64,000 nucleotides of DNA from Hymenobacter qilianensis (GCF_014489555.1 NZ_CP060784.1:3866001-3930000); one strand, 5' to 3'. Numbered from the stretch's first letter, positions 44,830 to 53,756 are shown. Translations and numbers: made by a program. The notes: generated by a model not told the origin, from the sequence alone.

Positions 44830-45549
44830 TTACAAGCCAAAATGCATGGTGTAGTCGCCACCATCAGTGATGTGCACGCGCTTAAAACCAAGGGCTTTGA
44901 GCTCGATGCATACCTGTTTGATTACCGTATCCTTGCTCTGAGCATCAAAGGATCGCGACGACATAATAATTACGTCGGCTTGTTCCCCTACCACGTTGAT
45001 CGTGGCTTCCATGCCTTTTTGCAGCAGTTCCTTGGGCAACTGGGCAGCATAGTTCTGGCGCTCCTCTATAGCCACAACGTCTTTGGCTACCACCGTTTTG
45101 GGCGTGATGCTTTCAGTAGCCAATGCCGAATCAGGGGCCGTATCAGCCGCTCCGGCCGACGCGGCGGAGGCCAGCAGCGCCGTATCAGATGAGGCAGCCG
45201 ATGCGGGAGCAAACTTCCTAGATATCTCTTTCGAGCGGGCTTTAGTATCGGCCCTCAACTTGACTGAAGCGGTTGGCGCGTTGAGCGCCAGGTATTCTTC
45301 AATGGCTTCTTCCTGGTAGGCTGCAGTTCGCATGGCCGCCAGCAGCCTGTCCGATTCCGCGTCTGCATTCATTGCGTTCGACTGCTCCGTTGTAAATGCT
45401 GAACCGGACGCCCCTGCTGCCTGACTCGCGCTGTATAAGGGCGCCGGCCGCGTCCATCGTCCTAGTATAAAGGCCCCTAAAAATGTAAGCAGCGTAATTC
45501 CTAACAGACCAAAAAGTGAGTTCCGATTCACAATACAAGAAGTAAACAA
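44830..45549 (-). CDS. Membrane-anchored protein of unknown function
   Basis: 239 residues. One membrane helix (LFGLLGITLLTFLGAFILGR, about 13-32), a 120-residue Ala/Ser/Thr-rich and probably disordered linker, and a compact C-terminal domain of about 70 residues: YAAQLPKELLQKGMEATINV, ADVIIMSSRSFDAQSKD, CIELKALGFKRVHITDGGDY. The domain looks like a small alpha/beta fold but I cannot name it. Two copies of the G6 motif lie in the gap of 240 bp downstream. Confidence 0.65.
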   Translation of the reverse strand: MFTSCIVNRNSLFGLLGITLLTFLGAFILGRWTRPAPLYSASQAAGASGSAFTTEQSNAMNADAESDRLLAAMRTAAYQEEAIEEYLALNAPTASVKLRADTKARSKEISRKFAPASAASSDTALLASAASAGAADTAPDSALATESITPKTVVAKDVVAIEERQNYAAQLPKELLQKGMEATINVVGEQADVIIMSSRSFDAQSKDTVIKQVCIELKALGFKRVHITDGGDYTMHFGL

Positions 45550-45630
45550 CTAGTAAAATGCTCGCCGTTGCAGCCACCAATACGCTTACAAGGCCAGAAA
45601 GTATACTATGGCAATCGACAAGCCAATTGT

Positions 45631-46065
45631 TTAGCTTATGTGTTTCATTTCGCCTTCAGTCAGCTGCCACCCAAAGTGTTTCCTGAGCATTTCCCTCACT
45701 TTTTCCTTGGTTAGCGGCTTGGTCAGAAAGTCGGCTACATGAAGCTGCTGTCCGCGCTCCACGTCCTGAGAGTTCACCGACGTGGTGAGCATAATGATGA
45801 CGATGGCCTCTTTGCGAGCCAGCGGCAACTGCTGATAGGAAAACAGAAATTCGAACCCATTCATCACGGGCATATTCACGTCAAGCAGAATCAGGGCCGG
45901 ACAGGCGGCATCAGGGCATTGCTGATCCAATAAAGCAAAGGCTTCCTGACCATTCAGCGCCACCATTAGCTGGTCAGCAATGGCTAAATCTTCCAGTAGT
46001 CGTTGATTAAGAAAGTTGTTAATCGGGTCATCATCAACTAAAAGGATACACGGTAGCTTCTCCAC
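45631..46065 (-). CDS. Single-domain response regulator (CheY-like)
   Basis: 144 residues, only a receiver domain. Acid pocket LLVDDDPINN (Asp 11-13), phosphorylation site Asp 62 in LILLDVNMPVMNGFEF, switch Thr 94-95 in IMLTTSVNSQD, and Lys 116 in ADFLTKPLTKEK. No output domain is attached, so it should signal by protein contact. No kinase gene is adjacent; the nearest in this window is at 3579. Confidence 0.9.
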   Translation of the reverse strand: MEKLPCILLVDDDPINNFLNQRLLEDLAIADQLMVALNGQEAFALLDQQCPDAACPALILLDVNMPVMNGFEFLFSYQQLPLARKEAIVIIMLTTSVNSQDVERGQQLHVADFLTKPLTKEKVREMLRKHFGWQLTEGEMKHIS

Positions 46066-46199
46066 GCAAATACCTAATTATAAATGTTGGGCTAAATAAA
46101 AAACGGTTGTTCCCTTGAGGCTAACTCGTTGGGGGGCAAATCTAAGGTTTAAACTGAACAGCGGACTAATAACTGGCCAATGACGTAGTTATTAAATGC

Positions 46200-47252
46200 T
46201 TAGCCCGCTATGGCACTCAGCGGCACGGGGTGCAGCATCAGGAATACCAGCTCGCGCAAAATCTCCCCTTCCGTCATCGAGCCCGACTCGATACCCTTGC
46301 TCTGCGCATCGGCGCGGCGCAGCAAGTGAATGATGTCGCGGGTGCGCTGAAAGCTGTAGTTGCGCATGGCCAGCTGCGCATCTTTCTGCTGGAAGCTGTT
46401 CACCATGCCCAGTTTTTTGAAGTCAGCATCGGAGGGGCTGCCGATCTGGTGCAGCACGAGCAGCTTGGTAAAAAAGCCGAAGAGCAAGGTAAGGTTCGGG
46501 ATAATGGGATTAGCCTTCGGGTTAGCTTCGAAGTAATGCAGTATCCGATTGGCCTTAAGCACATCGCGCTGCACCAGGGCGCGCTGTAGCTCAAAGATGT
46601 TGTAGTCTTTGCTAATGCCCACCAGGCGCTGCACCAGGTCCTCATCGATGGCCTGGCCGGGCTTCACGTTGAGCAGCAGCTTATCTATTTCATTTGTCAG
46701 CCGGCCTAGGTCGGGACCGATATACTCGCTGAGCATCGCCACGGCCTGGGGGGCAATTTGCTGCTGCTTGCTGCGCACGTAGCCCGTCAGCCAGGGTGCT
46801 ACCTGGTTGTCGTAAAGCTTTTTGCTGGTCAGCACGGCCGCGTGCTTGGTCATAGCTTTGGACAGCGCCTTGCGGCCGTCCAGCGTTTTGTGCTTATAGC
46901 AAAACACCAGCACCGTGCTGGCCAGCGGATTTTTCAGGTACGCCTCAAAAAACGGATAGCTACTCTCCCGCTCCAGGTCGGCCACCGACTGCGCTTCCTT
47001 CACAATGACCACCGAGCGCTCCGCCATCATCGGAAAGCGCCGCGCCTGCCCCAGAATAGTGGCTATATCCACATCCTTGCCATAAAGCACCACCTGATTG
47101 AAGCCGCGCTCATGCTCCGGCATCACGCTTTTCTCAATGATGTCGGCAATCAGATCGATGTAGTACGGCTCCTCCCCTTGCAGGAAATAGATGGGCGCAA
47201 ACTGCCGTTGCTGGAGCTGCTTCAGAATCTCGTCGGGGCTGAAGTTGGGCAC
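46200..47252 (-). CDS. holA: DNA polymerase III, delta subunit
   Basis: 350 residues. Clamp-loader subunit that opens the beta clamp. Start MPNFSPDEILKQLQQRQFAP with the family opening IYFLQGEEPYYIDLIADIIE, the inactive AAA+ core (VIVKEAQSVADLE, STVLVFCYKHKTLDGRKALS) and the C-terminal collar with IIPNLTLLFGFFTKLLVLHQ and MRNYSFQRTRDIIHLLRRAD. It is divergent from tyrS. Confidence 0.94.
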   Translation of the reverse strand: MPNFSPDEILKQLQQRQFAPIYFLQGEEPYYIDLIADIIEKSVMPEHERGFNQVVLYGKDVDIATILGQARRFPMMAERSVVIVKEAQSVADLERESSYPFFEAYLKNPLASTVLVFCYKHKTLDGRKALSKAMTKHAAVLTSKKLYDNQVAPWLTGYVRSKQQQIAPQAVAMLSEYIGPDLGRLTNEIDKLLLNVKPGQAIDEDLVQRLVGISKDYNIFELQRALVQRDVLKANRILHYFEANPKANPIIPNLTLLFGFFTKLLVLHQIGSPSDADFKKLGMVNSFQQKDAQLAMRNYSFQRTRDIIHLLRRADAQSKGIESGSMTEGEILRELVFLMLHPVPLSAIAG

Positions 47253-47307
47253 TTCGGTAAAGCGTTGAGTTGAAATATTGCCTGGATACTTTTCTTCCTA
47301 AGCCAGG

Positions 47308-47346
47308 CAAAGGTAAAGCTACGACGCGCCTCACCGCTTACCTTTG
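47308..47346. promoter_or_regulatory. Facing -7 boxes between holA and tyrS
   Basis: TACCTTTG occurs on the minus strand at 47315-47308 (towards holA) and on the plus strand at 47339-47346 (towards tyrS), 23 bp apart. Both match TAnnTTTG. Neither has a clear TTG -33 box, so this is a moderate call for two divergent promoters that would share DNA. Confidence 0.4.
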
Positions 47347-47415
47347 CCGCAGAAATGGTTGAATGTGGGCTCACGGTCGTCATTCAACAGTTAACAGTCA
47401 AAACTTCTTCTTGCT

Positions 47416-48729
47416 TTGAATTTACTCGACGAACTCCGCTGGCGCGGAATGCTGCACGATACCATGCCTGGCACGGCAGAGCATCTGGCCGAACATCAGC
47501 CCATCAGCGGCTACATCGGCTTCGACCCCACGGCCGCTTCCCTGCACATTGGCAACCTGGCCACTATCATGCTGCTCGTGCATTTGCAGCGGTCGGGCCA
47601 CCGGCCGGTAGCACTGGTAGGCGGCGCCACCGGCATGATCGGCGACCCCTCTATGAAGTCGTCGGAGCGCAACCTGCTGGATGAGGAAACACTGCGTATA
47701 AACCAGGCTGGCATTAGGGCTCAATTAGAGCGGTTTCTAGAGTTTAATGACGGCCCGACTGGCGCTGTCGTGGTCAATAATTACGACTGGTTTAAGGAAT
47801 TTGGCTTCCTGGAGTTTCTGCGTGATGTAGGCAAGCACATTACGGTAAACTACATGATGGCTAAGGATTCGGTTAAGCGCCGTTTGGGAACTCCCGAGGC
47901 GGAAGGCGAGCAACGTGCAGAAGGCCTATCTTACACGGAGTTCAGCTACCAGCTCCTGCAAGGCTACGACTTTAGTCATCTTTATAAAACGCTGAACTGC
48001 ACCCTGCAAATGGGCGGCTCCGACCAGTGGGGCAACATCACGACGGGCACCGAGCTTATCCGGCGCCTCGACGGCGGCAAGGCGTTCGCTCTTACCTGCC
48101 CGCTGGTCACGAAGGCCGACGGCACCAAGTTTGGCAAGTCGGAGGGCGGCAACGTGTGGCTTTCGCCCCAAATGACTTCGCCCTACCAGTTCTACCAGTT
48201 CTGGCTCAACGCTGCCGACGCCGACGCCAGCCGCCTAATCCGGGTGTTCACCTTACTCAGCGAGGCCGAAATTCTGGATCTGGAAGCCCAACACGCGCCG
48301 GCTCCGCACCAGCGCATTCTGCAGAAGGCCTTGGCCAAAGACGTCACTAGCCGCGTCCACTCCGCCGAGGCGTATGAAGCAGCGGTAGCTGCTTCTGAGA
48401 TTCTGTTTGGCAAAGGCGACCTCGAAGATCTGCAACGCCTCGACGAAGCTACGCTGCTCGACGTATTCGCCGGCGTGCCGCGCCTTGAAGTGCCGCGCGA
48501 GCAAGCTGGCAGCTTGCTGGTAGCTGATTTGCTCAGCGAAGCCACCCAGTACCAGATTTTTCCTTCGAAAAGCGAGGTTAAAAAGATGATTCAAGGCGGT
48601 GGCGTGAGCCTGAACCGTCAGAAAGTGGCTGCCGCCGATCAAGCTGTATCTGAGCTTCCTTTGCTCCAGGATAAGTATCTGGTGGCCCAGAAAGGCAAGA
48701 AAAATTACTTCTTGATTTCGCTTGTCTAA
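47416..48729 (+). CDS. tyrS: Tyrosyl-tRNA synthetase
   Basis: 437 residues. It charges tRNA-Tyr. The HIGH-like motif is SLHIGNLATIML; the tyrosine site is in YTEFSYQLLQGYDF with QMGGSDQWGNITTGTELIRR; the KMSKS-like motif is TKFGKSEGGNVW; the C-terminal S4 RNA-binding domain has SEVKKMIQGGGVSLN. The first codon is TTG (then AATTTACTCGACGAACTC), which places N-L-L-D-E-L-R-W-R-G exactly where family members start; no ATG in frame lies upstream. A hairpin terminator follows. Confidence 0.95.
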   Translation: MNLLDELRWRGMLHDTMPGTAEHLAEHQPISGYIGFDPTAASLHIGNLATIMLLVHLQRSGHRPVALVGGATGMIGDPSMKSSERNLLDEETLRINQAGIRAQLERFLEFNDGPTGAVVVNNYDWFKEFGFLEFLRDVGKHITVNYMMAKDSVKRRLGTPEAEGEQRAEGLSYTEFSYQLLQGYDFSHLYKTLNCTLQMGGSDQWGNITTGTELIRRLDGGKAFALTCPLVTKADGTKFGKSEGGNVWLSPQMTSPYQFYQFWLNAADADASRLIRVFTLLSEAEILDLEAQHAPAPHQRILQKALAKDVTSRVHSAEAYEAAVAASEILFGKGDLEDLQRLDEATLLDVFAGVPRLEVPREQAGSLLVADLLSEATQYQIFPSKSEVKKMIQGGGVSLNRQKVAAADQAVSELPLLQDKYLVAQKGKKNYFLISLV

Positions 48730-48789
48730 GGCTCTGCTTTCATCACCCTTTTAGAGCAGGCAGATAAAAGAATTCATTCTATGAGTACG

Positions 48790-48824
48790 AAAAAGCCCCC
48801 AGATCATGTCTGGGGGGCTTTTTT
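48790..48824. terminator. Terminator, inverted AAAAAGCCCCCAG / CTGGGGGGCTTTTTT
   Basis: The left arm has five C and the right arm six G, around GATCATGT; a T run follows on both strands. It serves tyrS and the convergent SPFH gene. Confidence 0.88.
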
Positions 48825-48843
48825 ACAGAACAATAAACATGGA

Positions 48844-49740
48844 TTATTTGCCTACCGCGCCGGCAGGAAGCTGTAGCAAAAACTGGCTGCCGCTGCCGCC
48901 GCTACCTGAGGTATAGGCCGGTACGGCGCTTCCACCCTTTTCCCAGGCTTCAATCCAGCGCATTTGCACGAGCAGCGGCGTCAGCGACTGTTGCTGCTTT
49001 TCGTTGGCATACGCCTGCGCGTCGGCCGCAATGCGAATCGATTTGGCCCGGCCCTCGGCCTCCGCAATGTTGATGCGCGCCTGGGCTTCGGCCTGCCGAA
49101 TGCGGTTTTCGGTTTGCAGGCCGGTTTGTACGGCGGTGTTTTTCGCGTCGATGGCGGCTTTCAGGCTGGCCGGCGGCTCCAGCTTGGTGGTGATTTGCTG
49201 CACGGTGAAGCCCATGGTCTGGAGCTGACCGACGAGGTTGGCCTTCACCTGCGCCTCGTAGCTGCCCCGGTTGCTGATCAGGCTATCGGCCGTGTAGCGG
49301 TTGGTAGCTACGCGGTAGGCTTCGTACACGGCCGTTTTAAGGAATCCGTCCTCAATATCGGGCAGCGGGCGCCGGTACTGGCGGAAGATGTCGTCCACCT
49401 TATCCGACTGAATAAAATAGTTGAGGCTGGGTGCCACCCCAAAGCCCGAGCCGTCCTTGCTCTGCACCTCAAACTCCTCGTACTCCTTGTGCTGGGTGTA
49501 CACCGGAAACTCATACACGGCTGTGCTCAGCGGCGTGTAGAATACCCAGCCGGTGGTGTACGTAATATCGTCAACGCCGCGCGAGGAGCCCGCCAGGTTT
49601 ACTTTAATGCCCACGTTGCCCGCGTCGATGCGCTCTACTTTAATCAGACTGCACCCGGCAATAGTTGCTACTAATAATAAGCTGCCAAAAACGATAGGCT
49701 TCAGCCAGCGACGGTTAGAATTTTGTAGAAGATCGGTCAT
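48844..49740 (-). CDS. SPFH/prohibitin-family lipoprotein
   Basis: About 298 residues from the Met of MTDLLQNSNRRWLKPIVFGS. The hydrophobic segment ends in TIAGCSL, a lipobox, so the protein is probably a lipoprotein. Residues about 35-215 are a Band 7/SPFH domain (RIDAGNVGIKVNLAGSSRGV, QVKANLVGQLQTMGFTVQQI), followed by an Ala/Glu-rich coiled coil (IRQAEAQARINIAEAEGRAK) and a Gly/Ser-rich tail. Known for the family: ring-shaped membrane scaffolds, often with proteases. No ftsH is adjacent. Its 5' end overlaps the small membrane protein gene by 26 bp. Confidence 0.85.
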   Translation of the reverse strand: MTDLLQNSNRRWLKPIVFGSLLLVATIAGCSLIKVERIDAGNVGIKVNLAGSSRGVDDITYTTGWVFYTPLSTAVYEFPVYTQHKEYEEFEVQSKDGSGFGVAPSLNYFIQSDKVDDIFRQYRRPLPDIEDGFLKTAVYEAYRVATNRYTADSLISNRGSYEAQVKANLVGQLQTMGFTVQQITTKLEPPASLKAAIDAKNTAVQTGLQTENRIRQAEAQARINIAEAEGRAKSIRIAADAQAYANEKQQQSLTPLLVQMRWIEAWEKGGSAVPAYTSGSGGSGSQFLLQLPAGAVGK

Positions 49741-49984
49741 TAAATGAAGATGGTGGAGTAGAAGATGAATGGGATAAGAAGCGGACAAGGCCCCGTGCGG
49801 CCTGATACATGGAGAAAGCTACGCCTACAGCCAGTACCGAAAGCCCTGCTATTCCCCAGCCCAGCCACCAGTCGGAAGGGCTGCTAAGCCAGTGGAGGAA
49901 CATCGGCACGGCATAAGGCAGCACACCAGCGTAGAACAGCGCCCAGGCAGCCATCCACAGATAATAAGTGCGTTTAGTGGGCAT
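49715..49984 (-). CDS. Small two-helix membrane protein
   Basis: 89 residues with two hydrophobic segments (YYLWMAAWALFYAGVLPYAV and WWLGWGIAGLSVLAVGVAFS) and a Ser-rich tail. No family recognised. The gene ends inside the start of the SPFH lipoprotein gene (26-bp overlap, different frame), so the two are co-transcribed and may work together. Confidence 0.6.
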   Translation of the reverse strand: MPTKRTYYLWMAAWALFYAGVLPYAVPMFLHWLSSPSDWWLGWGIAGLSVLAVGVAFSMYQAARGLVRFLSHSSSTPPSSFNDRSSTKF

Positions 49985-50087
49985 AATGAAGTAGCTGAAT
50001 CAATGGGACAGTGCCGCAATATCTGAACTGTTGCATACACCACCTAATGCTGTCTCTTGGCGTTTCGCCAGAATCCTTACAATCAAT

Positions 50088-50124
50088 AAAAAAAGCCCCC
50101 CAGAAAATCCCTGGGGGGCTTTTT
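50088..50124. terminator. Terminator, perfect inverted motif pair
   Basis: AAAAAAGCCCCCCAG faces CTGGGGGGCTTTTTA across AAAATCC. It serves the histone gene on the minus strand. Confidence 0.88.
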
Positions 50125-50182
50125 AGCAGTAGCAAGGTTCACGGAATAGGCGGAATCTAAAAACTCCGCATAGGGCCGTGAA

Positions 50183-50446
50183 TTACTTCTTCTTTGCTGG
50201 AGCGGCTTTTTTGGCAGCGGCTGGAGCAGCTTTCTTAGCAGCTGGAGCAGATTTAGCGCCGGCAGCTTCGCCGCCAGTGTTCTTCATGTTCTGCACTTCG
50301 GTGCGGATCTCTTGGGCCATGTTCTTCAACTCCTGCATTCCCTTGCGCACACGGGTACCGGCGGCTGAGTTCTGCTTATCGTAAAACTTGTCGAAGTCAC
50401 CCTCGAGCGACATTACTAGGTCCTTGAGCTTGCTAAAATTGTTCAT
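50183..50446 (-). CDS. Histone H1-like protein
   Basis: 87 residues. The N-terminal 55 residues are helical (NFSKLKDLVMSLEGDFDKFY, MQELKNMAQEIRTEVQNMKN), and the C terminus is a Lys/Ala/Pro tail (SAPAAKKAAPAAAKKAAPAK) like that of bacterial H1-like proteins and eukaryotic H1. Known for Bacteroidota: abundant H1-like DNA-compaction proteins. It should bind DNA through the tail. A well-matched promoter lies 45 bp upstream. Confidence 0.88.
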   Translation of the reverse strand: MNNFSKLKDLVMSLEGDFDKFYDKQNSAAGTRVRKGMQELKNMAQEIRTEVQNMKNTGGEAAGAKSAPAAKKAAPAAAKKAAPAKKK

Positions 50447-50490
50447 TGGAAAAGGGTTTATGGGGGAAGAAAGGTTGTTATTGACTGGCT

Positions 50491-50520
50491 CTAATATACA
50501 GGGATTTCAAATACAAGCAA
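50491..50520 (-). promoter_or_regulatory. Promoter of the histone gene
   Basis: On the minus strand TTG (50520-50518), 19 nt, then TATATTAG (50498-50491), one base off the -7 consensus TAnnTTTG. The region upstream is very A/T-rich. Confidence 0.55.
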
Positions 50521-50630
50521 TATTTCTATTTTTTTTCTAAAACGCCCCCCAGCGCTTTATAGGGCGATTTTTGCCCCCCTTACAACCAAATAACACCTCC
50601 CCCAACCATGACCATACAACGGGATAATAC

Positions 50631-50668
50631 AAAAAATAACACCGACAACCATTATGATTGTCGGCGTT
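50631..50668 (-). terminator. Terminator of the palmitoyltransferase-like gene
   Basis: On the minus strand the stem AACGCCGACAAT / GGTTGTCGGTGTT is followed by ATTTTTTGT, 27 bp after the stop codon. Confidence 0.85.
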
Positions 50669-50694
50669 AACGCTTCCACAAATTGCTAAACTGA

Positions 50695-51939
50695 CTAGGC
50701 TTGCACGGATGCAGTAGTCTTAGAATACAGGCCCTTATTGAGCTTTTCAGCCACCGCTTCGAAGGCCGTAATGGTCAGGCGCACGTCTTCGAGCGTATGC
50801 ACGGCCGTTGGGATAAGGCGGAGCATAATCACGCCCTTTGGAACTACCGGATAAACCACGATAGAGCAGAAAATACCGTGATTCTCGCGTAAATCGAAGG
50901 TTATTTGCGTTGCGTCGGGGATTTCGCCGCTCAGGAACACAGGAGTCACCGGCGACTGCGTAGTACCGATATTAAAGCCCTTTTCGCGCAAACCGCTCTG
51001 CAAAGCCCTAACCACCGTCCAGAGATTCTCTTTCAGCTCTGGTTGCGTGCGGAGGAGCTCCAAACGCTTCATTGCACCCACTACAAGCGGCATAGGTAGC
51101 GATTTGGCGAAAATCTGGCTACGCATATTGTATCGCAAATATTCAATTACGCTCTCAGGGCCCGCTACGAAGGCTCCGATGCTCGCCATGCTCTTCGCAA
51201 ACGTTGAAAAATAAAGATCAATGCCGTCCTGAACACCCTGTTCTTCGCCCGCTCCAGCGCCGGTAGCGCCCATTGTGCCGAATCCGTGCGCATCGTCAAC
51301 GAGCAATCGGAACTGATATTTTTCCTTCAGAGCCACCACATCGCGCAGGTTGCCCTGGTTGCCTGACATGCCGAACACACCCTCCGTAATCACGAGAATA
51401 CCGCCGCCGGTTTCGGCCGTCATGCGGGTGGCCCGCTGCAGCTGCTTTTCGAGGCTTTCCATATCATTGTGCGGATACACAAAGCGCTTGCCCTGGTGCA
51501 GCCGTACGCCATCAATAATGCAGGCATGCGACTCGGCGTCGTATACAATCACATCGTGGCGGTTCACCACGGCGTCGATGATAGACACGATGCCCTGGTA
51601 GCCAAAGTTGAGCAGCAGGGCATCGGGCTTCTTCACGAAGTCGGCCAGCTCAGCCTCCAGTTGCTCGTGCAGGTTGGAGTTGCCACTCATAATACGGGCG
51701 CCCATGGGCGTACCCATACCCCACTCCATGGCAGATTCACCGTCTACCCGGCGCACCTCCGGGTGATTAGCCAAACCTAAGTAGTTATTGAGGCTCCAGG
51801 TAAGCACTTCCTTCCCGCGAAAAATCATGCGGGGCTTGATCTCGCCTTCTAGCTTGGGAAAGGTAAAGTAGCCGTGCGCATAGTGCGAGTGGCTGCCCAA
51901 TGGGCCGCGGTTGGAAGCAATCTTCTCGAAAAGATCCAC
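50695..51939 (-). CDS. Serine palmitoyltransferase / alpha-oxoamine synthase family enzyme
   Basis: About 414 residues from a GTG codon (protein V/M-DLFEKIASNRGPLG). PLP-dependent alpha-oxoamine synthase: WSLNNYLGLANHPEVR, GARIMSGNSNLHEQLE, YDAESHACIIDGVRLH, LLVDDAHGFGTMGATG, and the PLP lysine in YFSTFAKSMASIGAFV. In Bacteroidota the close relatives make 3-ketosphinganine from serine and a fatty acyl-CoA, the first step to sphingolipids; glycine C-acetyltransferase is the alternative. I chose the GTG because a -7 box sits at 52006-52013, so the in-frame ATG at 52008 would lie within the promoter. Confidence 0.85.
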   Translation of the reverse strand: MDLFEKIASNRGPLGSHSHYAHGYFTFPKLEGEIKPRMIFRGKEVLTWSLNNYLGLANHPEVRRVDGESAMEWGMGTPMGARIMSGNSNLHEQLEAELADFVKKPDALLLNFGYQGIVSIIDAVVNRHDVIVYDAESHACIIDGVRLHQGKRFVYPHNDMESLEKQLQRATRMTAETGGGILVITEGVFGMSGNQGNLRDVVALKEKYQFRLLVDDAHGFGTMGATGAGAGEEQGVQDGIDLYFSTFAKSMASIGAFVAGPESVIEYLRYNMRSQIFAKSLPMPLVVGAMKRLELLRTQPELKENLWTVVRALQSGLREKGFNIGTTQSPVTPVFLSGEIPDATQITFDLRENHGIFCSIVVYPVVPKGVIMLRLIPTAVHTLEDVRLTITAFEAVAEKLNKGLYSKTTASVQA

Positions 51940-52005
51940 GGAGGAATAAATTAAATGTGAAACGAATACGGCAGTAGTATGCTGGACACAACCACCGGTC
52001 TTGTG

Positions 52006-52013
52006 CAAAGTTA
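52006..52013 (-). promoter_or_regulatory. -7 box of the palmitoyltransferase-like gene
   Basis: The minus strand reads TAACTTTG, a full match to TAnnTTTG, about 67 nt before the GTG start. TTTC lies 23 nt upstream as a weak -33 box. Confidence 0.5.
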
Positions 52014-52237
52014 TGGCAATTCACGAAGGTAACTGCGAAAGCCGTGGCTTTCTACTTTGCTGACGCAGCATAAAAATGCCCCCCAGCACTTCCCCGAGCC
52101 AACAGAATGGTGTTTCTTTGAGCTAAGTTAGCGGTAAATTGTTCCTTGTCAGTTTCCAGTATAGCACAAAAAACTGACTTTATTGTCCTCCTAAGCTGGC
52201 ATCTGGTTTCTATTACCAGCCATTTCCCACCCCTTAC

Positions 52238-53749
52238 ATGAAGCAAATCAAAAAACTACTGGTTGCCAACCGGGGCGAAATCGCACTCCGTGTGTTGCGC
52301 TCGGCCCGCGAGATGGGCATCCAGACCGTAGCTATTTATAGTGAGGCCGACCGCCAGGCCCTGCACGTGCGCTACGCCGATGAGGCCGTGTGCGTGGGGG
52401 GTCCACAATCAAGCGAAAGCTACCTGCGCGGCGACAAGATTCTGGAAGTGTGCCGCCAGCTTGGCGTCGACGCCATTCACCCCGGCTACGGCTTTCTGAG
52501 CGAGAATGCCGCCTTTGCCCGGAAGGTAAAGGAGGCAGGCTTAATTTTCGTTGGTCCCTCGCCTGAGGCTATGGAGCTGATGGGCTCCAAGCTCGCTGCC
52601 AAAGCCGCGGTGGCCGACTTTGATATTCCGATGGTGCCCGGCACCGAGGAGGCCATCACGGATGTGGAAGCCGCCAAAGTAGTGGCGCGCCAGGTTGGTT
52701 TCCCTATTCTGATTAAAGCATCTGCGGGCGGTGGCGGCAAGGGCATGCGCATCGTGAATGCGGAAAGCGAGTTTGAGGAGCAGATGCAGCTGGCCGTATC
52801 GGAAGCTACCAGTGCTTTTGGCGATGGTGCTGTATTCATTGAAAAGTACATCGGCTCGCCTCGCCACATCGAAATTCAGGTGCTGGGTGATGAGCACGGC
52901 AATATTGTACACCTTTTTGAGCGCGAATGCAGCATTCAGCGCCGCCATCAGAAGGTGATTGAGGAAGCGCCCTCCTCCGTGCTCACGCCTGAGCTACGCG
53001 AGCAGATGGGCCGCGCGGCCGTGGATGTGGCCCGCGCCTGCAACTATACCGGAGCCGGCACGGTGGAATTTCTGCTCGACGAAAACCACAATTTCTATTT
53101 CCTGGAGATGAATACGCGTCTGCAGGTGGAGCACCCCGTCACGGAGCAAATCACAGGCTTGGACCTCGTGAAAGAGCAGATTCGGGTGGCTCAGGGCGAG
53201 CCCCTGCCCTTCCAGCAGGATGATCTTACTATTACCGGCCATGCCCTTGAGCTGCGCGTGTACGCCGAGGACCCGGCCAACAACTTCCTGCCCGATATCG
53301 GCACGCTCTCTACCTACGTGCGACCCCAGGGCCCTGGCGTCCGCGTTGATGACGGCTTCGAGCAAGGCATGGATATTCCGATCTATTACGACCCCATGAT
53401 TGCCAAGCTCGTCACCTTCGGCAAAGACCGCGCGGAAGCCATTGCCCGTATGCTGCGCGCCATCGATGAGTACCAGATTACGGGTATTGAAACCACGCTC
53501 TCCTTCGGCCGCTTCGTACTTCAGCACCCGGCCTTCGTGGGGGGCAATTTTGACACAAACTTCATCCGCGACCACTTCACCCCCGCCAATTTGGCTATTG
53601 GCACCGATGATGAAGCGGAAATCAATAAGCTGGCGGCCGTGCTCGGCGCGACGCTGCTCGCCGAGAAGAAAACGCCAATTGTTGCCGCTACGCCCGAATC
53701 TTCCGCTACAGGTTCAGCCTGGAAGCGGAATCGGTTGGGCACGCGCTAA
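52238..53749 (+). CDS. accC: Biotin carboxylase
   Basis: 503 residues. It carboxylates the biotin of a carrier protein with ATP and bicarbonate. N-terminal KLLVANRGEIALRVLRSARE, ATP-grasp lid LIKASAGGGGKGMRIVNAES, metal and catalytic part EMNTRLQVEHPVTEQITGLD, and the C-terminal domain RAIDEYQITGIETTLSFG. A 40-residue tail after the usual end (LAAVLGATLLAEKKTPIVAA onwards) is family-specific. No accB or carboxyltransferase gene is adjacent, so the target carboxylase (acetyl-CoA, propionyl-CoA or other) is not certain from context. Confidence 0.9.
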   Translation: MKQIKKLLVANRGEIALRVLRSAREMGIQTVAIYSEADRQALHVRYADEAVCVGGPQSSESYLRGDKILEVCRQLGVDAIHPGYGFLSENAAFARKVKEAGLIFVGPSPEAMELMGSKLAAKAAVADFDIPMVPGTEEAITDVEAAKVVARQVGFPILIKASAGGGGKGMRIVNAESEFEEQMQLAVSEATSAFGDGAVFIEKYIGSPRHIEIQVLGDEHGNIVHLFERECSIQRRHQKVIEEAPSSVLTPELREQMGRAAVDVARACNYTGAGTVEFLLDENHNFYFLEMNTRLQVEHPVTEQITGLDLVKEQIRVAQGEPLPFQQDDLTITGHALELRVYAEDPANNFLPDIGTLSTYVRPQGPGVRVDDGFEQGMDIPIYYDPMIAKLVTFGKDRAEAIARMLRAIDEYQITGIETTLSFGRFVLQHPAFVGGNFDTNFIRDHFTPANLAIGTDDEAEINKLAAVLGATLLAEKKTPIVAATPESSATGSAWKRNRLGTR

Positions 53750-53756
53750 CAGAACA

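Noticed and set aside
52399..52404. A G6 run at the start of accC counted as a motif copy
   Set aside because: It is followed by TCC instead of C and an A/T tract, so it does not fit the consensus.
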